This document shows positions 6,871-14,575 of a DNA stretch of 24,545 bases, piece after piece; position 1 is the stretch's first letter, and every line of letters starts with the position of its first letter. Below the pieces are notes generated by a model. The model had not been told where the DNA came from, did not search any database, and saw only the letters and a list, made by a program, of their open reading frames with translations. Source of the DNA: an uncultured Ruthenibacterium sp. (GTDB lineage Bacteria > Bacillota > Clostridia > Oscillospirales > Ruminococcaceae); contig CAJUMH010000039.1 of the NCBI GenBank assembly GCA_910587145.1, forward strand, positions 1-24,545, given 5' to 3'. The position numbers were made by a program, and so were the translations under genes.

Positions 6871-7243
6871 ACCGCTTTTGCGAACTCCCTGTTCGGAATT
6901 GTGTACGGGCAGCGTCAGGAGTTTTTATAAGAATCGTTTACAGGCTCTGGGAGAAGGCAGTCCGCCGGCGCTCCTTCAAATCCTCCACACTGCTCTCCCG
7001 CCGGCGGTGCCGCTCGATAATCGCCGTTTCAAAAGAGGCTCCCTTTTCAGCAGGATATCATGCGGGCTTGTCTTTACCCAGCACACGATAAGCGGCAGGA
7101 TTGCATAAGATACCTTAGTGCATAAAAATTCAATTTAAATTATTATACATCACGTATCATTCGTGCGTCACGCAGTTTTCCGCGGCACAAGGGGGTGCGT
7201 TTTCTGAGGTTCATCGCAGGGCACCGCAAACAAAAAATTTTTC
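6871..7243. other. non-coding stretch with inverted repeats between prfC and rimP
   Basis: No gene is supported here; the short frames lack ribosome binding sites and recognisable motifs. The stretch holds a 9-bp inverted repeat, CCGCCGGCG (6962-6970) and CGCCGGCGG (6999-7007). Between its arms sits most of a 23-base segment (6966-6988) matching the opposite strand of the prfC 3' end in 22 positions. From about 7100 to 7160 the sequence turns AT-rich. I see no tRNA, transposase or CRISPR-like structure. It could be a remnant of a dispersed intergenic repeat. Confidence 0.5.
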
Positions 7244-7272
7244 TTGCATCCTCGCGCAAACTGTGATAGAAT
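7244..7272 (+). promoter_or_regulatory. promoter of the rimP-nusA-infB operon
   Basis: TTGCAT (7244-7249), a 17-base spacer and TAGAAT (7267-7272) form a good sigma-A promoter, with transcription starting near 7279, just before the leader hairpin at 7298. Confidence 0.75.
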
Positions 7273-7297
7273 ACAATTGTACGATTATGAATGGATG

Positions 7298-7325
7298 AAA
7301 GAGTGGGCCGGGCGGCCCGCTCTTT
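7298..7325 (+). promoter_or_regulatory. rimP leader hairpin
   Basis: AAAGAGTGGGCC (7298-7309) pairs along 12 positions (one G-U) with GGCCCGCTCTTT (7314-7325) around a GGGC loop. It is a stable 5' hairpin near the start of the operon transcript, with no T-run, so not a terminator. Similar AAGAGTGGG...CCCACTCTT hairpins precede rimP in other Clostridia, as I recall. It may stabilise the mRNA or mediate feedback. Confidence 0.7.
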
Positions 7326-7347
7326 CCTGCATATTGGGAGGGTTTTG

Positions 7348-7842
7348 ATGGCGAACGGCAAGGGCGGCCGGCCCAAAGGCGCCGCTGCTGCGGTGGAGGC
7401 GCTGGTGACGCCCGTTTTAACAGAAATGGGCCTGCGCGTGTGGGATGTGCGCTTTGAAAAGGAAGGGCCGGATTGGTTTCTGCGCGTTTATATTGATCGG
7501 GACGCGCCGCTGGATCTGGATGCCTGCGAGGCCGCCGCGCGCGCGATCGACCCCGTGCTGGACGAGGCCGACCCCATCTCGCAGCGCTATTTTTTAGAGG
7601 TGGGCAGCCCGGGGCTGGGCCGCCGGCTCACGCGGGACGCGCATTTTGCCGCACTGCGCGGGCGCAAAGTGTGTGTGCGCCTCATCCGCCCGGACGAAAC
7701 GGGCGCGCGCGACGCGGCGGGCATTCTGTTGGGCAAGGAAGGCCCGGATGTTATGTTCGAGCGCGAGGACGGCACACGCTTTTCCGTGGCCGAAAAGGAT
7801 GCAAGCTATTTTAAGCTGTGCGACGACGAGGATCTGTTTTGA
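7348..7842 (+). CDS. rimP: ribosome maturation factor RimP
   Basis: RimP binds the assembling 30S subunit and helps 16S rRNA and S12 mature. The 164-residue product begins MANGKGGRPKG and then follows the family: VEALVTPVLTEMGLRVWDVRFEKEG, LRVYIDRDAPLDLDACEAAARAIDPVLDE, YFLEVGSPGLGRRL, and a C-terminal SH3-like part ending FKLCDDEDLF. ATG 7348 is chosen because GGGAGGG lies at 7336-7342; an in-frame ATG at 7291 would put the leader hairpin inside the gene. A basic, glycine-rich N-terminal extension of about 11 residues precedes the conserved start. First gene of the operon. Confidence 0.95.
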   Translation: MANGKGGRPKGAAAAVEALVTPVLTEMGLRVWDVRFEKEGPDWFLRVYIDRDAPLDLDACEAAARAIDPVLDEADPISQRYFLEVGSPGLGRRLTRDAHFAALRGRKVCVRLIRPDETGARDAAGILLGKEGPDVMFEREDGTRFSVAEKDASYFKLCDDEDLF

Positions 7843-7928
7843 CGAGGTCTTCGCGCGGCACGTCGGGCGGCTTTTGCTTTGAGGGCTTTGCGCCGCAAAA
7901 TAAACGATAGAATGGATGATTGGAAAAA

Positions 7929-9095
7929 ATGAACGCCGAATTTTTTGAAGCGCTGGCCATGCTGGAAAAAGAGCGCGGCCTTCCCGCCGATTATTTGCTG
8001 GAAAAGATTAAAAACGCCATCGTGATCGCCGTAAAAAAGGATCACAATGTCGAGGACGAAAACGTCAGCGTCCTCATTGATCCGTCCGTGGGCCAGTTCA
8101 GCGTTTCGCTGCTGAAAACCGTTGTGGAAGAGGTGGAAAACCCCAACACGCAGATCTCGCTGGAGGAAGCGCGCCAGAAGAAAAAAATGTTTCAGCCGGG
8201 CGACGAATACCCCATTTTGCTCAAGACAAAGGATTTTGGCCGCATTGCCGCGCAAACCGCAAAGCATGTAATCCGCCAGGGCCTGAAGGAAGCCGAACGC
8301 AGCCAGATGTTTGCCGAGATGCAGTCGAAATCACACGAGATCATCTCCGCCGTTGTCACCGCCATCGACCCTGTGCGCGGCGTGGTCACACTGGAGCTGG
8401 GCAAGGGCGGCGTCGCCACGCTGCCGCGCTCCGAGCAGGTGGCCGGCGAGCAGCTGCAGGAGGGCCAGCATGTAAAGGTTTATGTTGTGGATGTCATCGA
8501 GGGCGAGCGCGGCCCGCGCATGATGATCAGCCGTACACATCCGGGCCTCGTCAAGCGTATGTTTGAAATGGAGGTGCCCGAGATCTTCGACGGCACCGTC
8601 GAGATCAAGGCCATCAGCCGCGAGGCCGGCGCGCGCACAAAGATCGCCGCGTACAGCCGCGACGAGAACGTCGATCCCGTGGGCGCGTGCATCGGCCCGC
8701 GCGGCCAGCGCGTGGCAAAGATCGTAGAGGAGCTGGGCGGCGAAAAGATTGATATCGTGCGTTGGAGCGAAGATCCCGCACAGTTTATCAGTGCGGCGCT
8801 CAGCCCCGCCACCGTTGTGGGCGTGGAGATCTTGGAGGGCGAACCGCGTTCCTGCCGTGTTACCGTGCCGGATCACCAGCTTTCGCTGGCCATCGGCAAC
8901 AAGGGCCAGAACGCCCGCCTGTGCGCGCGGCTGACAGGCTATAATATCGATATCCGCCCCGAGAGCGGCTACTACGGCGAGGAGCCGCCGGCGAAAAAGA
9001 CGCCGGCCGAAACGGCGCCCGCCCAGCCGGAGGCGGCCGAAAAAGAGGCCGAGGCCAGAGCCGACGCCCCGGAGGAAACGGCGCCCGCGGAATAA
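7929..9095 (+). CDS. nusA: transcription termination/antitermination factor NusA
   Basis: NusA binds RNA polymerase and nascent RNA and modulates pausing, termination and antitermination. From ATG 7929 it has 388 residues: an N-terminal polymerase-binding domain (MNAEFFEALAMLEKERGLP is the family start), an S1 domain (about 130-200), KH1 with GACIGPRGQR (252-261) and KH2 with IGNKGQN (322-328). A TTG nine bases upstream (7920) is an alternative start. Neither has a strong ribosome binding site; GGATGA at 7914-7919 is the best. The tail from about residue 345 is rich in Glu, Ala and Pro and is probably disordered. There is no acidic AR2-type repeat domain like that of E. coli. Confidence 0.96.
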   Translation: MNAEFFEALAMLEKERGLPADYLLEKIKNAIVIAVKKDHNVEDENVSVLIDPSVGQFSVSLLKTVVEEVENPNTQISLEEARQKKKMFQPGDEYPILLKTKDFGRIAAQTAKHVIRQGLKEAERSQMFAEMQSKSHEIISAVVTAIDPVRGVVTLELGKGGVATLPRSEQVAGEQLQEGQHVKVYVVDVIEGERGPRMMISRTHPGLVKRMFEMEVPEIFDGTVEIKAISREAGARTKIAAYSRDENVDPVGACIGPRGQRVAKIVEELGGEKIDIVRWSEDPAQFISAALSPATVVGVEILEGEPRSCRVTVPDHQLSLAIGNKGQNARLCARLTGYNIDIRPESGYYGEEPPAKKTPAETAPAQPEAAEKEAEARADAPEETAPAE

Positions 9096-9241
9096 CGCGC
9101 CGCCAACGCGCGGCACGGCGGAAAACGGCCCCGGCGCGATTTTGGCGCCGCCGGGTTTGGGCCGCGAGGCAAATCCGCCCGCGCGCAAAACGGTGCGGGC
9201 TGCAGGCATTGAAAAAACGATCCCATCGGGAGGGGGCGCGT

Positions 9242-9553
9242 ATGAAACCGAGAAAAATCCCGCTGCGGCGGTGCAGCGGCTGCGGCGAAAGCCGCCCGAA
9301 GCGCGAGCTGGTGCGCGTGGTGCGCGCGCAGGACGGCACAGTCTCGCTGGATCTGACGGGCAAAAAGCCCGGGCGTGGCGCGTATGTGTGCCCCAGCGCC
9401 GCATGTCTTGCCAAGGCGCGCAGGGCAAAGCGCATCGAGCGCGCGCTGGAGGTAAGCATCCCGGAAGCGCTCTACAACGCCATGGCCGACGAGATCGCGC
9501 GGGCCGAATCGGAGCGCGCCGCGGCCGGACAGGGAGAGGTCGATGCCGGGTAA
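9242..9553 (+). CDS. rnpM: RNase P modulator RnpM (YlxR)
   Basis: A small basic protein of 103 residues of the YlxR/DUF448 family, recently shown in Bacillus to bind RNase P RNA and lower its activity. The start MKPRKIPLRRCSGCGESRPKREL carries the family CxxC (11-14). It is followed by LVRVVR, then LDLTGKKPGRGAYVCP and ACLAKARRAKRIERAL. GGGAGGGGGCG stands just before ATG 9242. The final residues overlap the next gene by 11 bases, so translation is probably coupled. It sits at its usual place between nusA and ylxQ. Confidence 0.93.
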   Translation: MKPRKIPLRRCSGCGESRPKRELVRVVRAQDGTVSLDLTGKKPGRGAYVCPSAACLAKARRAKRIERALEVSIPEALYNAMADEIARAESERAAAGQGEVDAG

Positions 9554-9917
9554 TATACTATTCGCGCTGTCGCTGTGCCGCAAGGCCGGGGCGCTCGTCA
9601 CGGGCTTCGAGGCGGTGAAGGACAGCGTGTTCAGGGGGAGCGCACAGCTGGTGCTGTGCGCGCAGGATCTCTCGGACGGCTCGCGCCGCCGCATCGGCTT
9701 TGTCTGCGAAACGCAGGATGTCCCGCTTTACGGGATGGCCGAAACGCAGGCCGCGCTGGCCCCCATCTGCAAAAAGCCAACCGGCGTGTTCGCCGTAACA
9801 GACCCGGAGCTTGCAAGGCTCTGCAAAAAAAATCTGCCCGCGCCCAACGCGCCGGCAGACCCCATTCGAACGGCTGATGCGTCGGCCGACCATAAGGAGG
9901 AACGTCCATGCCAGTAA
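9543..9917 (+). CDS. ylxQ: L7Ae-family ribosomal-like protein YlxQ
   Basis: 124 residues of the L7Ae/L30e/Gadd45 RNA-binding family, which bind kink-turn RNAs. The opening NILFALSLCRKAGALVTGFEAVKDSVFRGSAQLVLCAQDLSDGSRRRI is the family signature (gly-lys-rich helix, then the strand LVLCAQD). A second half, VPLYGMAETQAALAPICKKPTGVFAVTDPELARLCKK, completes the fold. The last 20-25 residues are a non-conserved tail. It overlaps ylxR by 11 bases and infB by 10, so it lies tightly within the operon. The precise role of YlxQ is not established. Confidence 0.92.
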   Translation: MPGNILFALSLCRKAGALVTGFEAVKDSVFRGSAQLVLCAQDLSDGSRRRIGFVCETQDVPLYGMAETQAALAPICKKPTGVFAVTDPELARLCKKNLPAPNAPADPIRTADASADHKEERPCQ

Positions 9918-12241
9918 CGATCAAATACAAGCTCGGCGACGTCGCGAAGGATCTCGGCGTCCAGAATAAAGAAGTGATAGAGCTGCTGCGCAAAGTGACC
10001 GGCGAGGCAAAAAAGCACACCTCGCCGCTCAGCGAGGCCGAGCTGAACCATGTGCTGGAGCACTATACCACCCTCAATGCCGAAGAGAGCCTCGATGCCT
10101 ACCTTGCCAGCGCGCCCGCGCCCAAGGTAGCCGAAAAGGATATTTTGAAAAAGGCCGACGGCACTGTTGTGGCGGCGGGCCCGGCCAAACGGCGCGACCG
10201 CATTCGCCCCGCAAAGCCCGAAAAGGCCGCAAAGCCCGCGCCCGCAAAGCGCGAGGTCGTCACCGTCACGGTGGATACGCGCACCACAGACGTAAATCTG
10301 GATAAATTCAACGAAAAGTACACCGAGCTTGCCTCCACCAAAAATGTGGAGAACCGCCGCAAGCCCACGCCCGCAGGCAACAAGCAGAAGTTCACGGGCC
10401 GGGCCGGCCGCAGGCAGCAGCCGTTCCAGAAAAAGCGCGAAACCGAGGCCGAGCGCCTGCAGCGCATCCAGCTGGAAAAGGCGCGCAAGGCCCAGCTGAA
10501 GGTATCCATCCCCGACGAGATCGCCGTGGGCGAGCTGGCCAGCCGGCTGAAGGTAAACGTGGCGCAGGTGATTAAAAAGCTGATGGGCCTCGGCGTGATG
10601 GCCTCCATCTCCGAGACGGTAGATTTTGATACCGCCAGCCTTGTGGCCGAGGAGCTGGGCGCAAGGGTGGAGCACGAGGTGCATATCACCATTGAGGAAC
10701 GCCTGTTTGAGGTGGATGAGGATAAGGCCGAAGATCTGCAGGAGCGCCCGCCCGTCGTCGTGGTAATGGGCCATGTCGATCACGGCAAAACATCCATTTT
10801 GGACGCCATCCGCAAAACGCGCGTCACCGCGGGCGAGGCCGGCGGCATCACGCAGCACATCGGCGCGTATCAGGTGGTGATGAACGGCAAGCCCATCACC
10901 TTCCTCGATACCCCGGGCCACGAGGCGTTCACCTCCATGCGCGCGCGCGGCGCAAACCTAACGGACATTGCCGTTTTGGTGGTGGCGGCGGACGACGGCA
11001 TCATGCCGCAGACCATTGAATCGATCAACCACGCCAAGGCGGCAAACACCACGGTGATTGTGGCCATCAACAAGATGGATAAACCCACCGCGAATGCCAA
11101 CCATGTGATGGAGCAGCTGACGCAGTACGAGCTTGTGCCCGAGGAATGGGGCGGCGAGACGATCTGCGTGCCGGTTTCCGCGCTTACGGGGCAGGGCATC
11201 GGCGAGCTTTTGGAGAGCATCAACCTGGTGGCCGAGGTGAAGGAGTTGAAGGCCAACCCGCACCGCCGCGCCAAGGGCGCCGTGGTGGAGGCCCGGCTGG
11301 ACAAGGGCCAGGGCCCGGTCGCCACCATTCTGGTGCAAAAGGGTACGCTGCACCAGGGCGACGTGGTCATTGCGGGCACCTCGGTGGGCCGCGTGCGCGT
11401 GATGCGCGACGACCAGGGCAATGTGCTCAAAGAGGCCGGCCCCTCCATGCCGGTGGAGATCACCGGCTTAACGGAAGTGCCCGCCGCGGGCGATCTGTTC
11501 GATGCGGTAGAGGACGAAAAGCTGGCGCGCGAGCTGGCCGACCGCCGCGCCGCCGAACAGAAGGAACAGCAGTTCAGCACCTACAAGCGCGTCACATTGG
11601 ATAACCTCTTCAGCCAGATTGCCGAGGGCGAGCGCAAGGAGCTTGCCATCATCGTAAAGGCAGACGTGCAGGGCAGCGCCGAGGCCGTGAAGCAGAGCCT
11701 GGAAAAGATCTCGAACGACGAGGTGCGCGTGCGCGTTATCCACGCGGGCGTGGGCGCCATCAACAAATCCGATGTCATGCTCGCCAACGCGGGGGGCGCC
11801 ATCATCATCGGCTTCAACGTCCGGCCGGATCCCATCGCCAAAGAGGAAGCGGCACAGGCCGAGGTGGAGCTGCGCATGTACCGCGTGATCTACGATGCCA
11901 TCAACGATGTGACAGACGCCATGAAGGGCATGCTCGCGCCCAAATTCCGCGAGGTGGAGCTGGGCCGCGCCGAGGTGCGCAACGTATTTAAGATCTCCTC
12001 GGCCGGCACCATCGCGGGCTGCTATGTGCTGGAGGGCAAGATCACGCGCGCGGCCAAGATCCGGCTGGTGCGCGACGGCATCGTCATCACCGAGGACGAG
12101 ATCGACAGCCTGCGCCGCTTTAAGGACGACGTGAAGGAAGTGGCACAGGGCTACGAGTGCGGCGTGGGCTTGGATAAGTTCTCCGATATTAAGGAGGGCG
12201 ATATCTTCGAAGCGTTTATCATGGAGGAATACCGGGATTAA
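9908..12241 (+). CDS. infB: translation initiation factor IF-2
   Basis: IF-2 is the GTPase that brings fMet-tRNA to the 30S subunit and joins subunits. The 777-residue protein starts MPVTIKYKLGDVAKDLGVQNK, the IF2-N helical domain, followed by a basic Lys/Ala/Pro/Arg-rich linker (about 65-175) and a second IF2-N domain (about 195-245). The G domain has G1 GHVDHGKT (288-295), G3 DTPGH (334-338) and G4 NKMD (388-391). Domains II to IV follow, ending in the typical YECGVGLDKFSDIKEGDIFEAFIMEE. The start is set by AAGGAGG at 9894-9900. It overlaps ylxQ by 10 bases. Confidence 0.97.
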   Translation: MPVTIKYKLGDVAKDLGVQNKEVIELLRKVTGEAKKHTSPLSEAELNHVLEHYTTLNAEESLDAYLASAPAPKVAEKDILKKADGTVVAAGPAKRRDRIRPAKPEKAAKPAPAKREVVTVTVDTRTTDVNLDKFNEKYTELASTKNVENRRKPTPAGNKQKFTGRAGRRQQPFQKKRETEAERLQRIQLEKARKAQLKVSIPDEIAVGELASRLKVNVAQVIKKLMGLGVMASISETVDFDTASLVAEELGARVEHEVHITIEERLFEVDEDKAEDLQERPPVVVVMGHVDHGKTSILDAIRKTRVTAGEAGGITQHIGAYQVVMNGKPITFLDTPGHEAFTSMRARGANLTDIAVLVVAADDGIMPQTIESINHAKAANTTVIVAINKMDKPTANANHVMEQLTQYELVPEEWGGETICVPVSALTGQGIGELLESINLVAEVKELKANPHRRAKGAVVEARLDKGQGPVATILVQKGTLHQGDVVIAGTSVGRVRVMRDDQGNVLKEAGPSMPVEITGLTEVPAAGDLFDAVEDEKLARELADRRAAEQKEQQFSTYKRVTLDNLFSQIAEGERKELAIIVKADVQGSAEAVKQSLEKISNDEVRVRVIHAGVGAINKSDVMLANAGGAIIIGFNVRPDPIAKEEAAQAEVELRMYRVIYDAINDVTDAMKGMLAPKFREVELGRAEVRNVFKISSAGTIAGCYVLEGKITRAAKIRLVRDGIVITEDEIDSLRRFKDDVKEVAQGYECGVGLDKFSDIKEGDIFEAFIMEEYRD

Positions 12242-12271
12242 CAAAAACCGGAAACAGGAAAGGGGCATTCC

Positions 12272-12622
12272 ATGCCGCAAAGCAAAAATATGGCGCGCCT
12301 TGCCGAGGATATGAAGCGCGAGCTCATCGCCGTGATCGGCGCGATGAAAGACCCGCGTGTGCAGGGCTTTTTGACAGTGATGCGCGTAGAGGTCGCGCCC
12401 GATCTTTCGCTGGCGAAGGTGCATATCAGCCGCATGGGCGCGCCGGACGCCACGGCCGAGGCCGTGGCCGCACTGAACCGCGCCGCCGGCCATGTGCGCA
12501 GCGAGATCGCAAAGCGCATGCACATCCGCAAGGCGCCGGAATTCCGCTTCCTTGCGGACGACGGCGCAAAGTACGCGGCACATATCAACGAGCTGATCGC
12601 GGGGCTGGAAAAGCAGCCCTGA
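12272..12622 (+). CDS. rbfA: 30S ribosome-binding factor A
   Basis: RbfA binds free 30S subunits near helix 1 of 16S rRNA late in assembly and matters for cold growth. At 116 residues it is the normal length. The family pattern is clear: RLAEDMKRELIAVIGAMKDPRV, then LTVMRVEVAPDLSLAKVHISRMG, AAGHVRSEIAKRMHIRKAPEFRFLADDGAKYAAHINELI. The KH-type fold spans nearly the whole protein. AGGAAAGGGG at 12256-12265 is the ribosome binding site. It lies 30 bases after infB, as usual. Confidence 0.96.
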   Translation: MPQSKNMARLAEDMKRELIAVIGAMKDPRVQGFLTVMRVEVAPDLSLAKVHISRMGAPDATAEAVAALNRAAGHVRSEIAKRMHIRKAPEFRFLADDGAKYAAHINELIAGLEKQP

Positions 12623-12743
12623 ACGCCTGCCAAAGATCCCGCCGGATGGGAATCGTGCGCAGACGGCGGAAAGAAGCGCAGGCCTCGGCGCCCGTTTTGG
12701 CAAAACGCGGCTGCCGGGCAGTTTCAAAAGGTGAGGAGCGGTT

Positions 12744-13703
12744 ATGAGCGAAATTTTAGAGATTACGGCGGCATTGAGCCGTTTGCTGAAGGCGGATCGC
12801 GTATTGCTGGTCTGTCATAAAAATCCGGACGGGGATACGATCGGCAGCGCGGCGGCTTTGTATCACGCGCTGAGGGGCCTGGGCAAAACGGCGGCCGTGC
12901 TGTGCGCCGATCCCATCCCCGCGCGGTATGCCTACATGGAGCTGAGGCTGTATACCGGCCAGTTTGCGCCCGGCTATACGGTGGCCGTTGATGTGGCGGG
13001 CATTCAGCTGTTCGGCGACGCCGTTGCCGAATACACCAGGGAGATCGATCTTTGCATCGATCACCATCCCTCCAATCCGGGCTACGCGCGCGGTCTGCTG
13101 CTGGACGGGGAGGCCGCCGCAACTGCGGAGATCGTTTACGAGCTTCTGACGGCAGCCGGCACCGAGATCACGCCCCTGATTGCGGACTGCCTGTATACGG
13201 GCATCTCCACGGATACGGGCTGCTTTAAGTTTTCCAATACGACAGCGCGCACGCACGAGATCGCCGCAAAGCTTATACGCGCAGGCGCGCACACGGTTTT
13301 GCTGAATGAAGTTCTGTTCGAGAGCAAAAGCCGCGGCCGTCTGGCCATCGAGCGCATAGCACTGGAAAGCCTCGAATACCATTTTGAAGGGCGCTGCGCG
13401 ATGATTTTTTTAACGAAAGAGCAGGTTGCACAGGCAGGCGCGGAAACCGTTGATATCGAGGGCATCACCAGCCTGCCGCGCAACATTGAGGGCGTAGAGG
13501 TGGGCATTACCGTGCGCCAGCAGCCCGCCGGCAGCTATAAGGTAAGCGTCCGCACAACGCCGCGCGTAGACGCGGCCGCCATTTGCGCCCATCTGGGCGG
13601 CGGCGGGCACCGGCAGGCCGCAGGCTGCGAGCTGCTCGGCAGCCTGGACAATGCCAAAACGGCGCTTCTAACTGAGGTGGAAAAGGCTTTATGCAGGGAA
13701 TAA
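12744..13703 (+). CDS. nrnA: DHH/DHHA1 nanoRNase / pAp phosphatase (NrnA)
   Basis: NrnA-type enzymes degrade RNA fragments of two to five bases and can dephosphorylate 3'-phosphoadenosine 5'-phosphate. The 319-residue length is typical. Manganese-binding motifs are visible: CHKNPDGDTIGS (24-35), AVDVAG (81-86), IDHHPSN (105-111), and GISTDTGCFKFSNTT. The C-terminal DHHA1 domain shows GGGGHRQAAGCEL near 285-297, which holds the substrate phosphate. GAGGAGC precedes ATG 12744. The operon position between rbfA and truB is the standard Firmicutes one. The 120-base gap before it carries no other gene. Confidence 0.94.
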   Translation: MSEILEITAALSRLLKADRVLLVCHKNPDGDTIGSAAALYHALRGLGKTAAVLCADPIPARYAYMELRLYTGQFAPGYTVAVDVAGIQLFGDAVAEYTREIDLCIDHHPSNPGYARGLLLDGEAAATAEIVYELLTAAGTEITPLIADCLYTGISTDTGCFKFSNTTARTHEIAAKLIRAGAHTVLLNEVLFESKSRGRLAIERIALESLEYHFEGRCAMIFLTKEQVAQAGAETVDIEGITSLPRNIEGVEVGITVRQQPAGSYKVSVRTTPRVDAAAICAHLGGGGHRQAAGCELLGSLDNAKTALLTEVEKALCRE

Positions 13704-14572
13704 TCGTCGTCGATAAGCCAAAGGGCTTTACATCGTTTGATGTAGACGCAAAGCTGCGCGGCATCTGCGGCACAAGGCGCATCGGGCACGCCGGCACGCT
13801 GGACCCGATGGCAACCGGCGTGCTGCCGGTTTTTGTCGGCACGGCAACCAAGGCGGTGGACATGCAGCTGCGCGCGGACAAAACCTACACCGCGCTTCTC
13901 CGGCTGGGCTGCCGCACCGATACGGGTGATATCACCGGGCAAATTTTGGAGCAGACGCCGGTTCCCGCCGCCGTGGATGCCGCGGCGGTGGCAGCCGTCC
14001 TGCCGCATTTCCTCGGCGAGGGGCGGCAGATCCCGCCGATGTATTCCGCGGTAAAGGTGAACGGACAGCCGCTGTACAAGGCGGCCCGCGCGGGAAAAAC
14101 GGTGGAGCGGGCACCGCGCCCGATCTCGATCTATCATCTCACGTTGGAGGAGCGGACGGCTACGGCCGATTACCGGCTGCGCATCCACTGCAGCAAGGGT
14201 GTTTATGTGCGTGTGCTTTTGGAAGATATCGGCCGCGCGCTGGGTTTGCCCGCCACCATGGCGGCCCTGCGGCGCAACGCCTCCGGCCCCTATACCCTGG
14301 AGATGGCACACACGCTGGACGAGCTGCAGAGCGCCCGGGAAACCGACACGCTGGAGAGCCTGATGCTGAGCGTGGAAAGCGTCTTCAGCGAGCTGCCCTC
14401 CGTAGAGGTAAACGAGGAAACACGCCGCCGCCTTGTAAACGGCGCGCCTACATACCGCTTTGCCGCGCGCGACGGGCGCTACCGCGCGCTGTGCGCGGGT
14501 GAGTTTTTAGGCGTATGCCATGTGGAAAAGCATATTTTGACAGTGGAGAAGCTGTTTTGCGCAAGGAGCTAA
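13691..14572 (+). CDS. truB: tRNA pseudouridine(55) synthase TruB
   Basis: Makes pseudouridine 55 in the T-loop of almost all tRNAs. The 293 residues open with GIIVVDKPKGFTSFDV, followed by the catalytic motif GHAGTLDPMATGVLP, whose Asp is residue 38. KTYTALLRLGCRTDTGDITG, QIPPMYSAVKVNGQPLYKAAR and KGVYVRVLLEDIG are the remaining family blocks. A short C-terminal domain (VNEETRRRLVNGAPT...) corresponds to the TruB C-terminal/PUA-like region. It overlaps nrnA by 13 bases, implying coupled translation. Confidence 0.96.
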   Translation: MQGIIVVDKPKGFTSFDVDAKLRGICGTRRIGHAGTLDPMATGVLPVFVGTATKAVDMQLRADKTYTALLRLGCRTDTGDITGQILEQTPVPAAVDAAAVAAVLPHFLGEGRQIPPMYSAVKVNGQPLYKAARAGKTVERAPRPISIYHLTLEERTATADYRLRIHCSKGVYVRVLLEDIGRALGLPATMAALRRNASGPYTLEMAHTLDELQSARETDTLESLMLSVESVFSELPSVEVNEETRRRLVNGAPTYRFAARDGRYRALCAGEFLGVCHVEKHILTVEKLFCARS

Positions 14573-14575
14573 ACA

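Noticed and set aside
6813..7108. Two overlapping frames of about 90 codons downstream of prfC
   Set aside because: They begin inside or just before the prfC terminator, have no ribosome binding site and no recognisable domain.
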